A stretch of DNA of 64,000 nucleotides from Aspidapion aeneum (lineage: Eukaryota > Arthropoda > Insecta > Coleoptera > Brentidae). The notes beneath the pieces are model-generated. The model did no database searches, was not told the DNA's origin, and was given only the letters and a program-made list of their open reading frames with translations. Positions 46,294-58,017 of this stretch are shown piece by piece. Numbering within the stretch: the first letter of the stretch is position 1; each line of letters opens with the position of its first letter. The stretch is taken from NCBI GenBank assembly GCA_963576565.1, contig OY755038.1:13717756-13781755 (forward strand), read 5' to 3'. The position numbers and the translations under genes were made by a program.

Positions 46294-47546
46294 ATGCCCA
46301 CTAAGCACAAAACGTAAAAAACGTTAAATAAAGGTTGAAAAAAAAATGTTTTTTTTTCTAACACAAATTTGTGTTAAACTTAAGTCAACTTTTGACATTA
46401 AAAAAAATGTAGAAAGTCCTAACGAAAATTTAATGTAAAAGCATTACCAAAAATATATTTCTTAATAACGTTAAGAAACCAATATTTAAAAAACCATAAT
46501 TTTATTAACAATAAAAATAATACCAGCAATATATGGTTATTTTTATAATGTTTTTCCTAGATCTCATTTCTAACGTTGAATTTAAGATATATGAAGCTAA
46601 TAAATGTTTTGTTTTTTAAATATTTTAAAAAATGATACTATAGAGTCGATAGCAGATACGCTTTGTGCAATTTTGGTTACAATATTTACCTTTTGTAGAA
46701 ACAAACATGGCAAATTAAAAGCCTACTTATTAATAATGATAGTTAATACATATTTGGATAGGAATATACACCAGTTGTGTGGAAAAGATGGTATGGTTAA
46801 AGAATAACCAATACATATGCAGTGATTTAAATAAAGCATCACAAAATTAGGTAAGAAAAGTAAACAAAATTAAAAAAATTGTTTTGTATGGATTATCGCG
46901 TTACAGTTAATCAGACAGGGAATGTGACAATTCACCGCGAATGATTAGCCGCCGGACCTTAAGCCGCGTATTCATTTGAGGCAGAATTCGCAAGCCTCGC
47001 AGCGGGACCAAACGAATGCTTCGTTTGCATTCATGCTAAAGTAAATACGCGCCTTGAAATGGTTTGCCTTGTATTCACTTGAACATGAATTGTTTGGCCT
47101 CGTAGCGAGGCACTTACTACAAAATTATTATTTACATAGAATTTAAAATTTTATTTTCAGAAGCTACGGATCCGAATTTCCTTTACTGAGTGTCGAGTTC
47201 ATGAAAACCTCAACGGACTGTTGCTGCCCTGCGTTTCCAAAATAGAAGAATTTTATTTACGTTATTTATGTTACCTTATCTTTACAGATATTTGAAAAGA
47301 AATATATATTTTTTTTTCAATGTTAGAAAAATATTTTTTTTTCACTGGTAAAAATCAATATATATTTAACGTTCGAAAAAAACTAAAAAAACGTTATAAA
47401 AACATAAGATTATTTTTCTAACGTCAGAAAACGGGTTATTAAGCTTCTCTTTCACTATGAATATGACGTTAGAACTAACATCCAAGTTATATTTTAAAAT
47501 TATACATTATTTTGACATTATTAAAATGTTTTTGTGTTTAGTGGGT
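46294..47546. mobile_element. 1.25-kb nested element with CCCACTAARCACAAAA ends
   Basis: The ends are CCCACTAAGCACAAAACG (46294) and, inverted, CCCACTAAACACAAAAAC (read from 47546). It interrupts the foldback arm exactly between AAGATCTAATG and TGGATACCTAATAAGTG. The uninterrupted form at 12900-12930 (inverse) reads AGATCTAATGGACACC, so a TG is duplicated at the insertion. AACGTT-type motifs recur near the right end. A 67-codon frame at 46604-46807 is not recognised. The superfamily is not clear. Confidence 0.8.
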
Positions 47547-47660
47547 GGATACCTAATAAGTGTTGACAGTTAAACGTTTCGTCCTTATAGGATCCTCAGA
47601 AGACTGCTTGGTCAATGTGACACCCTTGTGAAGTTAATCAGACAATTTTGTCTCTCATCC

Positions 47661-48290
47661 TACGGCCATAGTGAGAAAACCCTTTCAAGAAGCGCTCTTT
47701 ACCAAGATACGAGAGAAACTAGAATAAGAGCAGGACAGTTTAAACTATAAATATCGATCGATGAAAAGATTGATTGCAAAGAAAAAGAAACCATCCATGA
47801 CCTACGACAGCACTTCTGTCTTTCAGGCCAGAGCAATGCTGATTAGCGTTTTTACCCACCATCAGACGTGAGCGTCAATCAGCGGAAATTTTAAGCCAAA
47901 TAATATGGAGCATATGGAAGGTTCTTTCCAAGCAGAATCTCCGTGGTCAGTGTAGCTTTTCCGCTAATGGTATAGCGAATAAAGGGCCAAAAATTTTGTG
48001 ATATTTTAAGGTAAATCTCCCTAATATCCTGATTCGAAGGTCCTGATATCCTTCAGAAAGGCTACAACATATAACGATGGAAAGGTTATTACCTACTGGA
48101 TCGATAATTCCAGTTAAGGGCCCTGTGCGAGTGCTGTACAGGTTCGTCGACCGTTTGTGTAGGCGTCATTCTTGAAATTAAAATTGGTTCGACCTTAGCC
48201 CGAACGGAATTAGATCGAGACAAAAGGGACTTTTTGGAACGTTTATTTAACATTTTGTTGTGGTTGCGAAGCACTGCTTCAACTGATCCT
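47661..48290. other. interior of the composite element, no gene recognised
   Basis: Coding-like words appear in several frames but no conserved domain can be named. The 61-codon minus-strand frame at 48089-48274 is not recognised. Confidence 0.4.
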
Positions 48291-48365
48291 GATGGTTTAG
48301 TGGGAGTTCGTTCGCTTTACAATCAGAGGGTGGTGTGTTCGAATCCCATGCATGCCAGTACAAAC
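48291..48365 (+). repeat. tRNA-like (SINE head or tRNA relic)
   Basis: TGGTTTAGTGGGAGTTCG fits an RNA polymerase III A box, and GTGTGTTCGAATCCC, 40 bp further, is a near-consensus B box/T-arm. The acceptor stem does not pair convincingly, so it is more likely a tRNA-derived SINE head than a tRNA gene. Confidence 0.5.
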
Positions 48366-48989
48366 TCGAACCTACTATCCCTGCATCAACGAATTAGGCA
48401 AAGTTGATGATCAATACAATGTCGAGGTTCGGAAGTCACGTCAAGCGAGTGGTCTCGTTTTAAGAGAGAATTAAAGAATATTCCCTACCGTGGGTTAAAA
48501 TTAATATGAGAGGCTGTAATGTATATTTTACTGTTATATGTCTAATTCTGAGCCGGCCCTCGCGCCTCTGGCTAAATTCTGGCTCTTTTTATGTTTCAGG
48601 CAGCTTGGCTGGCCAATATTACACAAAGAAGCAAAAAGAAAAAAGATTCAAAAGAAAAAGTCGTGATCTTTAAGGAATTAAAAAAAGCTTTATATAAAGC
48701 AAAAAATTACTTTATGGAGGAACAACATTTCTCGATAATTTATGATTTTACAAAGTAGGGCGTAAGATGGTTGTTTTGCGCATTCGTCGAGAGATAAAAA
48801 GACACTCTTATCGCGAGGTTTATACGCTATTATTCACACTTTTTAATTTGTTTTCCAAGTTTTTTTTTTAAATTTTTTGTTGTATTTAAGTTTAGATTTT
48901 TTTTTTGATTTTTAATGTTTATCTGTGATCACTTTTCATCCCAATTTTTATATTTTATCCCTGACATGTCACCGATTTTTTGTTTGGTT

Positions 48990-50245
48990 TGGTTGTTGTA
49001 TAAAGTTGAAAGTTTAGAAAATATAGGTCAACTGGCGGTTTACTTACATACGTCACTCACTTATGGCAAAAAGCGATTGAGTTGCGGGGTGAAACAAGAA
49101 CAATTGCCTTAGATATATCTAAAGCATTCGATAAAGTCTGGCATGAAAATCTGCTCAACAAGCTCAAAGCAATGGGATTGTCGCCGAAACTTGCACTTGG
49201 TTTGAAAGTTACCTTAAGGATAGATCCATTTGCACTGGATGGTCAGAACTCCAACTCTTACCAAATAAATGCTGGTGTGCCACAGGGAGAAATCCTTTCG
49301 CCAACACTTTTTCTGATTTACATAAATGACCTTATAGATAAAACAGTACATACACTTTATTGCTTTGCAGATGATGGCAATGTAGTCTCCTCAATCATAC
49401 CACCCACATGTCTCTCCGCACGTGAATTCCATCATCTTAGACTATCTCGAATATCGCAGATAAATAACGACCTGGAGACAATAAAGGACTGGGGCAACAA
49501 AAACCTTGTACAGTTCAACGCGCAGAAAACCCAAGCAGCCCTGTTTTCAAAAAAGACCAGCACCGGTGAGCCAAACATCATGCTATCTGGAAGTGCTGTC
49601 ACATTGCAGAGCCAGTTGAACATCTTAGGAGTCATTGCAGAGACCAACATGTCCTGGCACAGTCACGTGGCAGATATAGCTAAAAGGGCGTCCCAAAAGC
49701 TTGGGGTGCTATTTCGTACCAGACATCTGTATACACCAAGCCAACTGATGACACTCTACAAAGCCCAGATTCGACCAACTATGGAGTACTGCTCACATAT
49801 ATGGAGTGCGGCACCCAAACATACCTTAATGCTTTTGAACACCGTGCAAAAACGAGCTATCAAGCTGATCAATGACCCCGCACTTACCCGTAGCTTGGAT
49901 AGTCTCGAACATCGAAGAACTGTGGGTGATCTATCTCTCTTCTACAGGTATTAGCACGGAAAATACTCTGAAGAGCTGGCACGTATGATCCCCGCGGGAG
50001 TAGCACCTAATAGGAACACGTCAAACAGACGGTAACCATCAATTTACTGTCAAAATAGAGGCTCTAAGAACCTCATTATATCAGAATTCATATCTCTGGA
50101 GAACAGCATCGCTGTGGAATGGACTCCCTGCGACAGTTTTTCCTGCAGATTACAATCTAAACCGTTTCAAAACCAACATACACCAACATTTCCGCGCACT
50201 TGCCGCTTCTCGAGCGTGATAGGGATCTCCTTGCGAGTGCACATA
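48990..50245 (+). pseudogene. Jockey/CR1-like LINE reverse transcriptase fragment
   Basis: From about 49000 the frame reads RSTGGLLTYVTHLWQKAI and then ALDISKAFDKVWHENLL (RT box 3), INAGVPQGEILSPTLF (box 4), YCFADDGNVV (box 5, catalytic ADD followed by G), an NLVQFNAQKTQ segment and a C-terminal MEYCSHIWSAAPKHTL…VQKRAIKLI typical of Jockey/CR1-type non-LTR elements. Open from about 48990 to a TAG at 49952; after it HGKYSEELARMIPAG continues in frame, then a one-base shift near 50017, then SYLWRTASLWNGLPATVFP to a stop at 50218. It lacks the endonuclease half. The two lesions make it inactive, but the frame is well kept, so it is fairly young. Confidence 0.9.
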
Positions 50246-50660
50246 ACCATAAAAAAAAGCTTTTAAAGATTGTTTGTCATAGTTCTTTAAAAAAAATAAA
50301 AATGGAAGAAATTTTTGGTGTGCGATATTTTAGAGCAGTTATGGCACTTTTTTTTTGAGCAAAACCTAAATTTATCTGTCATTATAAAAAATAAGATTAA
50401 TTTTACTTATGACACCACATTTACATAGGATTACAGACCAAACCGTCTAATTAACTTCGTAAGGGTGTCACATTGACCAAGCAGTATTCTGATGAGTCCC
50501 ATAAGGACGAAACAGTTAACTCTCAACACTTATTAGGTGTTCATCAGATTTTGGACCCCCGTGAGGTTAAGCTTTCAAGCTACCCACGAAAAAATATGAG
50601 AGAAACAAAAACTCCTTTTTACCCGATTAGTCATGAAACTTGTTTGATTGTTAAATGTAC

Positions 50661-51324
50661 TAAATTTCACGTTTGTTATTCTTTCGGTACCTTATAACTT
50701 GATTTAGGTAATAAAATCAACATTTTTCCAATCAAAACCGTTGAAATGTTCACCAAAACTGAAAAAAAAGTTGTGTTATAAATTTAGCTTGGCCGGAAAC
50801 AGCTAAAATATAAAGAAATTGTCCCATCAGTAACACGGTGTGTCCCATTCCTTAACGCTATTTTTCGATGCTACAGAAATTGTCCTGTGTTTTTTTTCGA
50901 ATTTAGTTTAAGTTCGTCTTAAATTTAAATAGCTGGATTTCGCCCTTTCAGGGCTGTTCTTATAAAGCAAAACGCATTCTGAATAAATACCTTATTTATT
51001 TATTTATTTCACTTCCTATAGGTCTCTATTATTACTGCTAGACATTATTTTACTTCCAACAATAATTCTCTATTATCAAAGCTTCGATTTGACTGCCATC
51101 AATTAAAATTAATTCAAGAATCTGTATTTTATAATTATTTATCTCTCTCCCCTATTCTCGGCGAAATTATTTATTGATTTTTTATGAAAAAAAGTCTTTA
51201 AAATAAACAAAAGGAAGCTAGACATATTTTAAATGTGTGTTTTAATATCAGTTTTAATTATTTTCTTATATGTGGGTAGCTACAATGAGTTCAGTTGTTA
51301 TGTTAAGACACAGTGTTCAGTGCG
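50661..51324. other. intronic stretch with a LINE-like 3' end
   Basis: 50930-51010 ends with CTTATTTATTTATTTATTTC after TTCTGAATAAATAC, which looks like the 3' tail of another LINE. No coding sequence recognised. Confidence 0.45.
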
Positions 51325-52790
51325 ATCATTTATCTACCGCAGCCAACGATAAAGACCGGCCATGGCGCGTTATAAGCAAGTCGGCGGTCACGTGATCTTA
51401 GGAGTCCCAGGATTCTTATTGTATTGCTTAATATATTATATGTTTTTACACAAATTTAAATAAATTAACAAAAAATTTTTGTTCTTTTATAGGCAAAAAT
51501 TAAAAAAATATATTTTGCTGATATATGTGTTTATAATGGATAAAAGAACTGAATCTATAAAATAAAAAATTATACAAAATTTGCACTCTAATATCTTCAG
51601 GTACATATATTAGGTACATAATATCGTTAGTAACTTCAAATCTATACAAGTCTTTCAAAATTGGACATATCAAACCTAAGCTTTTAGTTTTCTAATTTTT
51701 CTTTGACTGTCATCATCTTTGAGTTCTTATTCAAAGATTTATTAGCAGACACTAAATCATTGTGCTTTTTAATAAAATAATTTAAAAAAACTTTACATGC
51801 CCTTAAACTAATTTTTTCAAGCTTTGACAATAGTTTTTCTCCACAAAAACACTCGCTAGAGTTATCTGAAGAAAAATTTTCAATATAAAACATTTCACAA
51901 TAATTTATTAAAAAGAAACAAGTGATTTTGTGAATAAGTGAGATGGTTTTCCCATTTAATGAACTAAATGTAGTATTCGTCAATAATTTTTTTAAAAATT
52001 ACCCAGCACAAAGTTTAATATCTATTTCAATAAAGTGTAAGTTAACTACCAACTCATGTTCTTTTAAAAGCTGTATCTTACTTTTTAAATATTTCACACT
52101 ATCAGAGAATACTATCTGTTAACAATATTTTACAAATCAGTTTTTTAATATTGCGAGGGTGCGGAAGACAAATTACCTTAGAATTGTAAATTGACGTGTA
52201 TGCACCGGATAACTGGATAAACAAAGATGAAGCCAACATTAAAGTGTATCCACCATATCTTCGATTCTCAGGTTACCTTTTCAAGAGACCTAATTGTTCA
52301 ATAAGAAATGACAACTGAACACATTTTTCACTCTCAATATCGAAAATCTCACTTTGGATGTCTATTACTTGATCAATCTTATCCAAGATCTTATCTTTTA
52401 CCACTTATTTCCCGTTTGCAACATATTAGTTTTCAGTTTTATAGTTGGACAGACAAGGAACAACACTAATTACACATTCGCGGCATTGTTTATCTTGTAG
52501 GTATTTTCTTTATAATTTACTCATTAGCCATTAATTATTTTAACGCAGCCCACTACAGTCTTTTTCGTGGGCTGCGTGATTTAATAACTTTGATAAAATT
52601 CACATAAAATTCGTGCCCGAATTAAAAAAAAATCGACGTAAACAAACATACCAAAACTGAACACACACATGTTTTATAATGACAGCGGGCCGTGAGGCGT
52701 TTTTTTGTGGGACTCTTACGTTCACGTGATATTTCCGCGCCCGGACCGGTCTTTCTCGTGGGGTGCGATATCTACACACACATCTGGTCC
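51325..52790 (-). mobile_element. P-element/THAP-like transposon remnant
   Basis: On the minus strand, broken frames spell SGAYTSIYNSKVICLPHPRN near 52200-52145 and then VKYLKSKIQLLKEHELVVNLHFIEIDI, matching the layout of P-element/THAP9-type transposases (…LPHP…, YL…L…E..V.L..DEI). A 99-codon open frame (51983-51684) follows. The ends share AAAGACCGG and TCACGTGA plus AGTCCCA in inverted order (51351-51412 and 52705-52770), suggesting long terminal inverted repeats. A perfect 11-bp-arm hairpin lies at 52543-52577 (ACGCAGCCCAC). Assigned by motif memory; moderate. Confidence 0.55.
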
Positions 52791-54105
52791 AGAGCGCTTA
52801 TTTTTAGCTTTACAATTTTTAAACACAAAACCGATAAAATAAAAATCACTAAAGATTTTTTGGGCACAAAAAATGTTCCCAATGTCAATAATTAACTAAG
52901 TATTTTTAATGTATGCCATTGGTCAAAACAAAAAAACATGTTAACGTCAGATGAATAGAAAGTGTGTACGAAATTTCATAATATGTTTAAAATAAATATA
53001 GACAATGGAAGTCCGAAGTTTTGTTTCTACCAATCATTGTTTAGTTTCAAATAAATATGTAGAGAAGTTTTTTTTTAATTTTCAACACACTGATAAAACA
53101 AATCATTAGGGCAAATGCATAATGCAATTGATATATATTTGAATGGTTTTGACAACTACATATGCCTTTTGAGGTCAAAATATTGTCAAGAATGCAGAAT
53201 TACCCCTGACTGTGCCACTGTACAAAACCATCTTGGAATGAAAAACGCAAAATATGATTCTGTTGAGATAAGAAATTGGTTCCGCCTCCCTCCAAAATGG
53301 TAAAAAACTACTGAAAAGTGGAGAGTGGGAGTTGGAATGGTTAAGCGTGGGAATCCATCAAGTAGAGAGAGGGTTTTTCCTTCAACGTGATTGGCTATGG
53401 AAAAACTGTGAGATGAGAAAATGTTGTCTATAAAATGTCATTTTGTCTCTGTTTTCGTTTAGGTTTACTTGTTTAGCTCATTAGCTAGAATGTAAAGTAA
53501 ACTTTAGGATTATTAGAAACGCCACTGTCTTGGTTCCTCCAAGCTCTTTTAAGAGGAGATAATAAATAACTTAGGTCCAACCTACCGTTAAAAACCCAAA
53601 CTTTGAGGAGACAAGTCGGTAGTAGTAAATTGCAACAGAGTTTTATTTTGTATTCATTAAAGTTTGTAACGTTTTTAAAACTGATTTATATTTATTTTAT
53701 ACACACAAGAGATTTACTAGGGTACCCTTGTTTAAGGGTTCGATTTCAAAACAAAATCTTACCCGACAATATGAATCACTCAGAGAAGAGGACACCTCTT
53801 CATTTCAAAGACGTGTCTTTTTTTTAAAACCATGGTGTTCTTAGAGCACAATCAGCAGGCATTTGCCCCAACGATTTGATTTTTCAGTGTAGCATATTAT
53901 TATTATATTATTAAAATGTTCATTTACCAAGATTCAAGAATTACACCTTCATAATCAGGAATATGTCTTGGGGGGGGGGGGGGGGAGACCATATGATGCT
54001 TAGTTTTATGCTATTTAATTTTTTTAATCAAGAAATAAGTCAAAAATATTTAAAAAAATTTGGGTGGGCCCATGGATATTGTATGACCAAATAAATACAT
54101 TCTTG
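52791..54105. other. intronic stretch, no gene recognised
   Basis: Short plus-strand frames (53115-53303, 53603-53827) are not recognised. 53970-54075 carries a G-run followed by CATATGATGC…TATGCTATTT, a degraded member of the G-rich MITE family seen at 57671 and 58018. Confidence 0.45.
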
Positions 54106-55653
54106 CAGTGGCGGTTTCTCCATAAGTGCACATGTGCACGTGCACTCCCAAATTATACTTAAAAAAATATTAAACTTTGATCATTGCTTAATTTAATTAA
54201 TAATTACCCCAAAAGGAATTTACTAAAGACTGGAATATTATCTAGAAATTAATACCCGGTATGTATGTGTTTGTATTCGTGTTCAAACCAGCTCGAATCT
54301 AATTCTTTAGGGTAATTTACTGGAACCAAATTCTATGCACCGTGGATCTTATGTCGCATGCTAATTACGAAATATAGAAAGAGAAGACGACATATCGCAA
54401 TAGAATTTTACAGTACATAGAATCTGAACCTTCCTTCGGCACCGCGCTTATACCAAAAACTAGGCTCGATGCCGCCCGCACCCCCGTGATGCCTCCCGCG
54501 TCCACGGTTCGCGTTGCATTTTAGAGCAGAACACGCGCACTTTTCAGTCGTGCGCGCTTAGACATCTTCCTATTATCGGTCGGGCGCTGGAGGTTTGTTT
54601 TGATTTCGACTATTTGGTATTGACGACAATGGCGGAAGTTTCTAATTCTGATAGCATTAGCGTGCAATATTTAAAGGCAATTAAATTTTCATCTTTGCCA
54701 TAGAAGAGAAAATATATGTTAACTATGTATGATACATTTATTATTTTTAATAGGTAGGTAACTAATATCTAACTAAATATCTCATTTTTTAGCTCACACT
54801 ACTACTATATAAGTAGTGTGAGCTATGGTGATCCTAATTTTTTCGAGAAAAAAAAGTTGCTCCGATTTAAAAAATTTTTATATATCTTTGCGTTTCAGAT
54901 GATTTTGAGACTTTTTTGTTTTGCCGTCTGTCTGTCTGTCTGTATGTCTGTCTGTCTGTCTGTCTGTCTGTATGTCTGTCTGTCTGTCTGTAACGACCAA
55001 CCCGCATAACTCAAAAACCGCTTGTCCGATTTTAACGAAATTTGCTACCTAAGTTGGGTCTTGGGCCGTGATGGTCCCATTTAAAAATGAACAAAATCCA
55101 CCGAACGCAAGCCAAATAAAATGGTGGGGGTAGATTCCAAAAATTAGACTTTATGTGAAAATATGGCGTGTGTGATATCAAACGACAGGTAATTAAGTCT
55201 GGAGTTAAACAAAATGAATTTTAGTTTATTTAAAAAAAAGGGTGGGGGTAGATTTCAAAAATTAGAGTTTAAGTGAAAATATGGCGTGTGTTATATCAAA
55301 CGAAAGGTAATTGAGTCTGGAGTTAAACAAAATACATTTTAGTTTTTTTTTAAAGGGTGGGGGTAGATTTAAAAAAATCGAGTTTAAGTCAAAACATGGC
55401 TTGTGTGGTATCAAACGAAAGGTAATTGAGTCTGAAGTTGAATAAAATATATTTTAGTTTTTGATAATATTAGCTCACACTATAACTATAGTACCTAGTG
55501 TGAGCTTAGGTGCCCATAGATTGGCAGAGTATTTAATTATTTGCTCTAAATTATTTTTAGGGTTAGCGTGGCACTCAAAAAAAATGTATGCCTGCGCCGC
55601 AATTTTTTTTTTTGGTGTGCACCCCCAAAGCTTTTTACCACGCGCCGCCTCTG
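54106..55653 (+). mobile_element. hAT-like element, 1548 bp, with nested insertion
   Basis: Flanked by a perfect 8-bp duplication CATTCTTG (54098-54105 and 55654-55661). Ends CAGTGGCGG and, inverted, CAGAGGCGG. After a GC-rich promoter-like part comes ATGGCGGAAGTTTCTAATTC at 54630, reading MAEVSNSDSISVQYLKAIKF; this resembles the N-terminus of zinc-finger hAT transposases, but the rest is missing. So it is a deletion derivative that kept the 5' end. A hairpin-ended element (54791-55506) is inserted in it. Confidence 0.88.
54791..55506. mobile_element. hairpin-ended element with CTGT microsatellite and 118-bp tandem units
   Basis: Both ends are themselves small palindromes with the same sequence: AGCTCACACTACT…AGTAGTGTGAGCT (54791-54824) and AGCTCACACTA…TAGTGTGAGCT (55472-55506). 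Inside are a (CTGT)n run (54926-54991), the phrase AAAAACCGCTTGTCCGATTT, and three tandem units of about 118 bp starting GGTGGGGGTAGATT near 55122, 55242 and 55356. This composition (microsatellite plus minisatellite plus terminal hairpin) resembles mini-me/DINE-like non-autonomous elements. No protein. Confidence 0.7.
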
Positions 55654-55704
55654 CATTCTTGGCGCACTTCTTTTAATCAGTGACCTTCAGTAATATTGTA
55701 TAAT

Positions 55705-57056
55705 ACACAGGGTGGTGACTTTAAATGGAATAATATAATAATAATAATAATAAATAAATTTATTTCCAATTCAATTCAACAATTATTCTGTACAAAAATA
55801 AAGAAGTATATTTAATTTAAAGTTAAAGTAATCCTGCCTTTAGTTTTATAGAGGCTTTATCCTTGACTTATTTTTTTTTTGAAAGATTACAAAAAAGAAA
55901 ATCAGTAAAATATTTTTTTCACATACATCAATCAAATAATAAAGAAATTTGAAAAAATATTGTATGATATTTTAATTGCTGTGTGCCGTATATTAAAAAA
56001 GTTATACTGTTGTTTTCTTTTTTTCAAAAGGCTGTGCGAATGAACACAAACAAATATTTTTTTTCACTGCCATATTTAAAAAATATATTTCGTTGTTTTT
56101 CCGTTTCTATAAAATTTTTCAAACGAGGTGCCGCAAGAGAAGTGATTCCATCTGAAAATAAATGGATCCATGATGGATCTTATACCTTCCCACATAGCAC
56201 AATCACGTGTTTAAAACGTAAAAAAGGCGTGAGAAAAAATAACGTTGATTTTAAAAGCTGCTAGAAAAAAACGTTTATTTCATATATGAAAACAAGCTTA
56301 ATAGGTCATTCATTAACGTTATAAAAACTGCGTTTTAATAACGCCATTATCAAATTAAAACAGCAATGTTTTTACGTTAGTTTCAAGTGATTTTTATAAA
56401 CGTTAAAATCACATTAGATACGCCTTTTCTACAAATTTTAAAACGCGACTTGCATTGCTTTTCTACCGAATATTTTTGAGATTTTACTAGCAGCAGCGCC
56501 AACTATTGTCGGGATTTTTCACTTTGACGAAATCTATCAGGCAGTGCTTTGGCCTCTAAACTCCAAAAACCTGTTAAGGAACTGATCCCTGACCCACGAA
56601 CACGACGCATCTGTTATTAACCTGATAAAGACACATTAATATTATGTGAAAGTGTTTACTGTTAAAAAATCTTACTTACTTATCTTAATCTTATCTCTCT
56701 ACAGTATTGTACGTTATTTTACCTAAAAATTTCATAAAAATCGGTTCAGTGGTTTAGCAGTTATCGTGTTACAAACAGACCTATACACACACATATACAC
56801 GGACAAACCTTACGACGATATTGTTAAGATAGGTCAAAATACATCCAAATAACACATTTTCGGCGTCATCTGGAAAAAATATCTAGCCATTGCTGCGCGG
56901 GCTAGGAAGGTAAAAGAGTTGTATGACCGTAACCCCCGTTCCGGGTCCGACCGAAAATTTTTGCGTCAGAAAAAGTGTTCGCAAAAAAAACTTTTTCCAA
57001 AAAAACAAATATTATCCTGCTAGACGCAATGTTCTATTTAAAGTCGCCACTCTGTA
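55705..57056. mobile_element. GGTGGCGACTTTAAAT-ended element split by later insertions
   Basis: The left end ACACAGGGTGGTGACTTTAA (55705) and right end TTTAAAGTCGCCACTCTGTA (57039-57058) are inverted and match the ends of the MITE at 11556-12081. Inside are a (TAA)n LINE-like tail followed by AATTTATTTCCAATTCAA (55735-55780, minus strand), a CCCACATAGCACAA terminus at 56194, and a TTTCATAAAAATCGGTTCAG tail at 56730. That the two ends belong to one original element is inferred. Confidence 0.5.
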
Positions 57057-57339
57057 TATATTAATGCTTTTAACCTACATATTATAGGCGCCAAATCTAC
57101 TAGCCAGTTTTTTTGCTCTTTCCAAGGTCGAGAAAACAGAGAAAAGAAATTTGTCTGAATCAAGGTCCGCATAACACAATGTTCCAGATTTTCTGTTTTG
57201 GAAAAAAGCCAGAAAATGAAAATGATGCGAAGCGCGTGGCGCCACTTTATTTTGCTTTTATGACTGGAGAAATGTCAACAAGTTTTGTAATTATTCCGTG
57301 ATTGGAGAACTTTCATAAGCCTTGACTATTTTGTTAGGA
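57057..57339. other. short unassigned stretch
   Basis: A 62-codon plus-strand frame (57113-57301) is not recognised. Confidence 0.4.
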
Positions 57340-57670
57340 AAGGATCCTGCACACTTGTAATGGGTTTCTAGTGCAAGGCTAATATCGATAAAATTATAGT
57401 ATGTTGTTCGTCTCACCTTACTGATCAATAGTTCTTATGAGCCCAATTCCATCCTACGACTAGTTTCGGATATACGGGGGCAATTTAAACGATATTGCAC
57501 TAAAACGGTAAAAATGTTGTGATATATTTTTTTTACAAAAGTAACGTTTGTACATATATTAGCATGTTTTTAGCATAAAATATAGATTTTGTATACGGGG
57601 GTATCCAAAAAGTAAATTAAAATAGCTATGTAAAATAATCGAAAAGGTTGACTAAAATGAGAATACAACA

Positions 57671-57856
57671 CAGTGGCGTATATAGAAAAAAGTTTCGGGG
57701 GGGGGGGGCCGAGACAGTTTCGGGGGGGGGGGGCGAGACATCATGAGGCCGTATTTTATGCTAATTTATGTTTGTATTCATGAAATATGTGGAAAATATA
57801 TAAAAAAATCTTAGCTTTGGGGGGGGGGGGCCCGGGCTTCTCAGCCCCCCCATATA
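57671..57856. mobile_element. G-rich hAT-like MITE
   Basis: CAGTGGCGTATATAG at the left and CATATATACGCCACTG at the right are inverted. Flanks ATACAACA and ATAGAACA form a near-perfect (7 of 8) target duplication. It contains three long G-runs. Confidence 0.8.
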
Positions 57857-58017
57857 TACGCCACTGATAGAACATGTCTTTTTATCTTTAATACAAAACC
57901 CATAGAAATTATTGGTAGATGGGTAACTGATATGTTCGTCATGGGTTATAATTTATAACTGCACTACTTTTCATGGGTACCTCGTAAAGAAGTTTCATTA
58001 AAGTTTGGGTTTAAAGC

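Larger units (their letters stand above)
46190..50660. mobile_element. large foldback-family composite with nested insertions
   Basis: The left arm (46200-46293 continued at 47547-47660) and right arm (50430-50660) are inverted copies: both include CGTGGGTAGC.CGAAAGCTTAA/its inverse, ACCTAATAAGTGTTGAC/its inverse, and GTGTCACATTGACCAAGCAG on the right with its inverse on the left. The same arms make the tight hairpin at 12768-13030. The left arm is interrupted by a 1.25-kb element, and a LINE fragment lies between the arms. It could be one large element or two solo arms that happen to face each other. Confidence 0.6.

Noticed and set aside
48291..48365. A functional tRNA gene
   Set aside because: A and B boxes are present but the stems do not pair well and no anticodon arm can be placed; kept only as a SINE/tRNA relic.
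54818..55009. 63-codon frame rich in CLSVC
   Set aside because: It is the translation of the (CTGT)n microsatellite.
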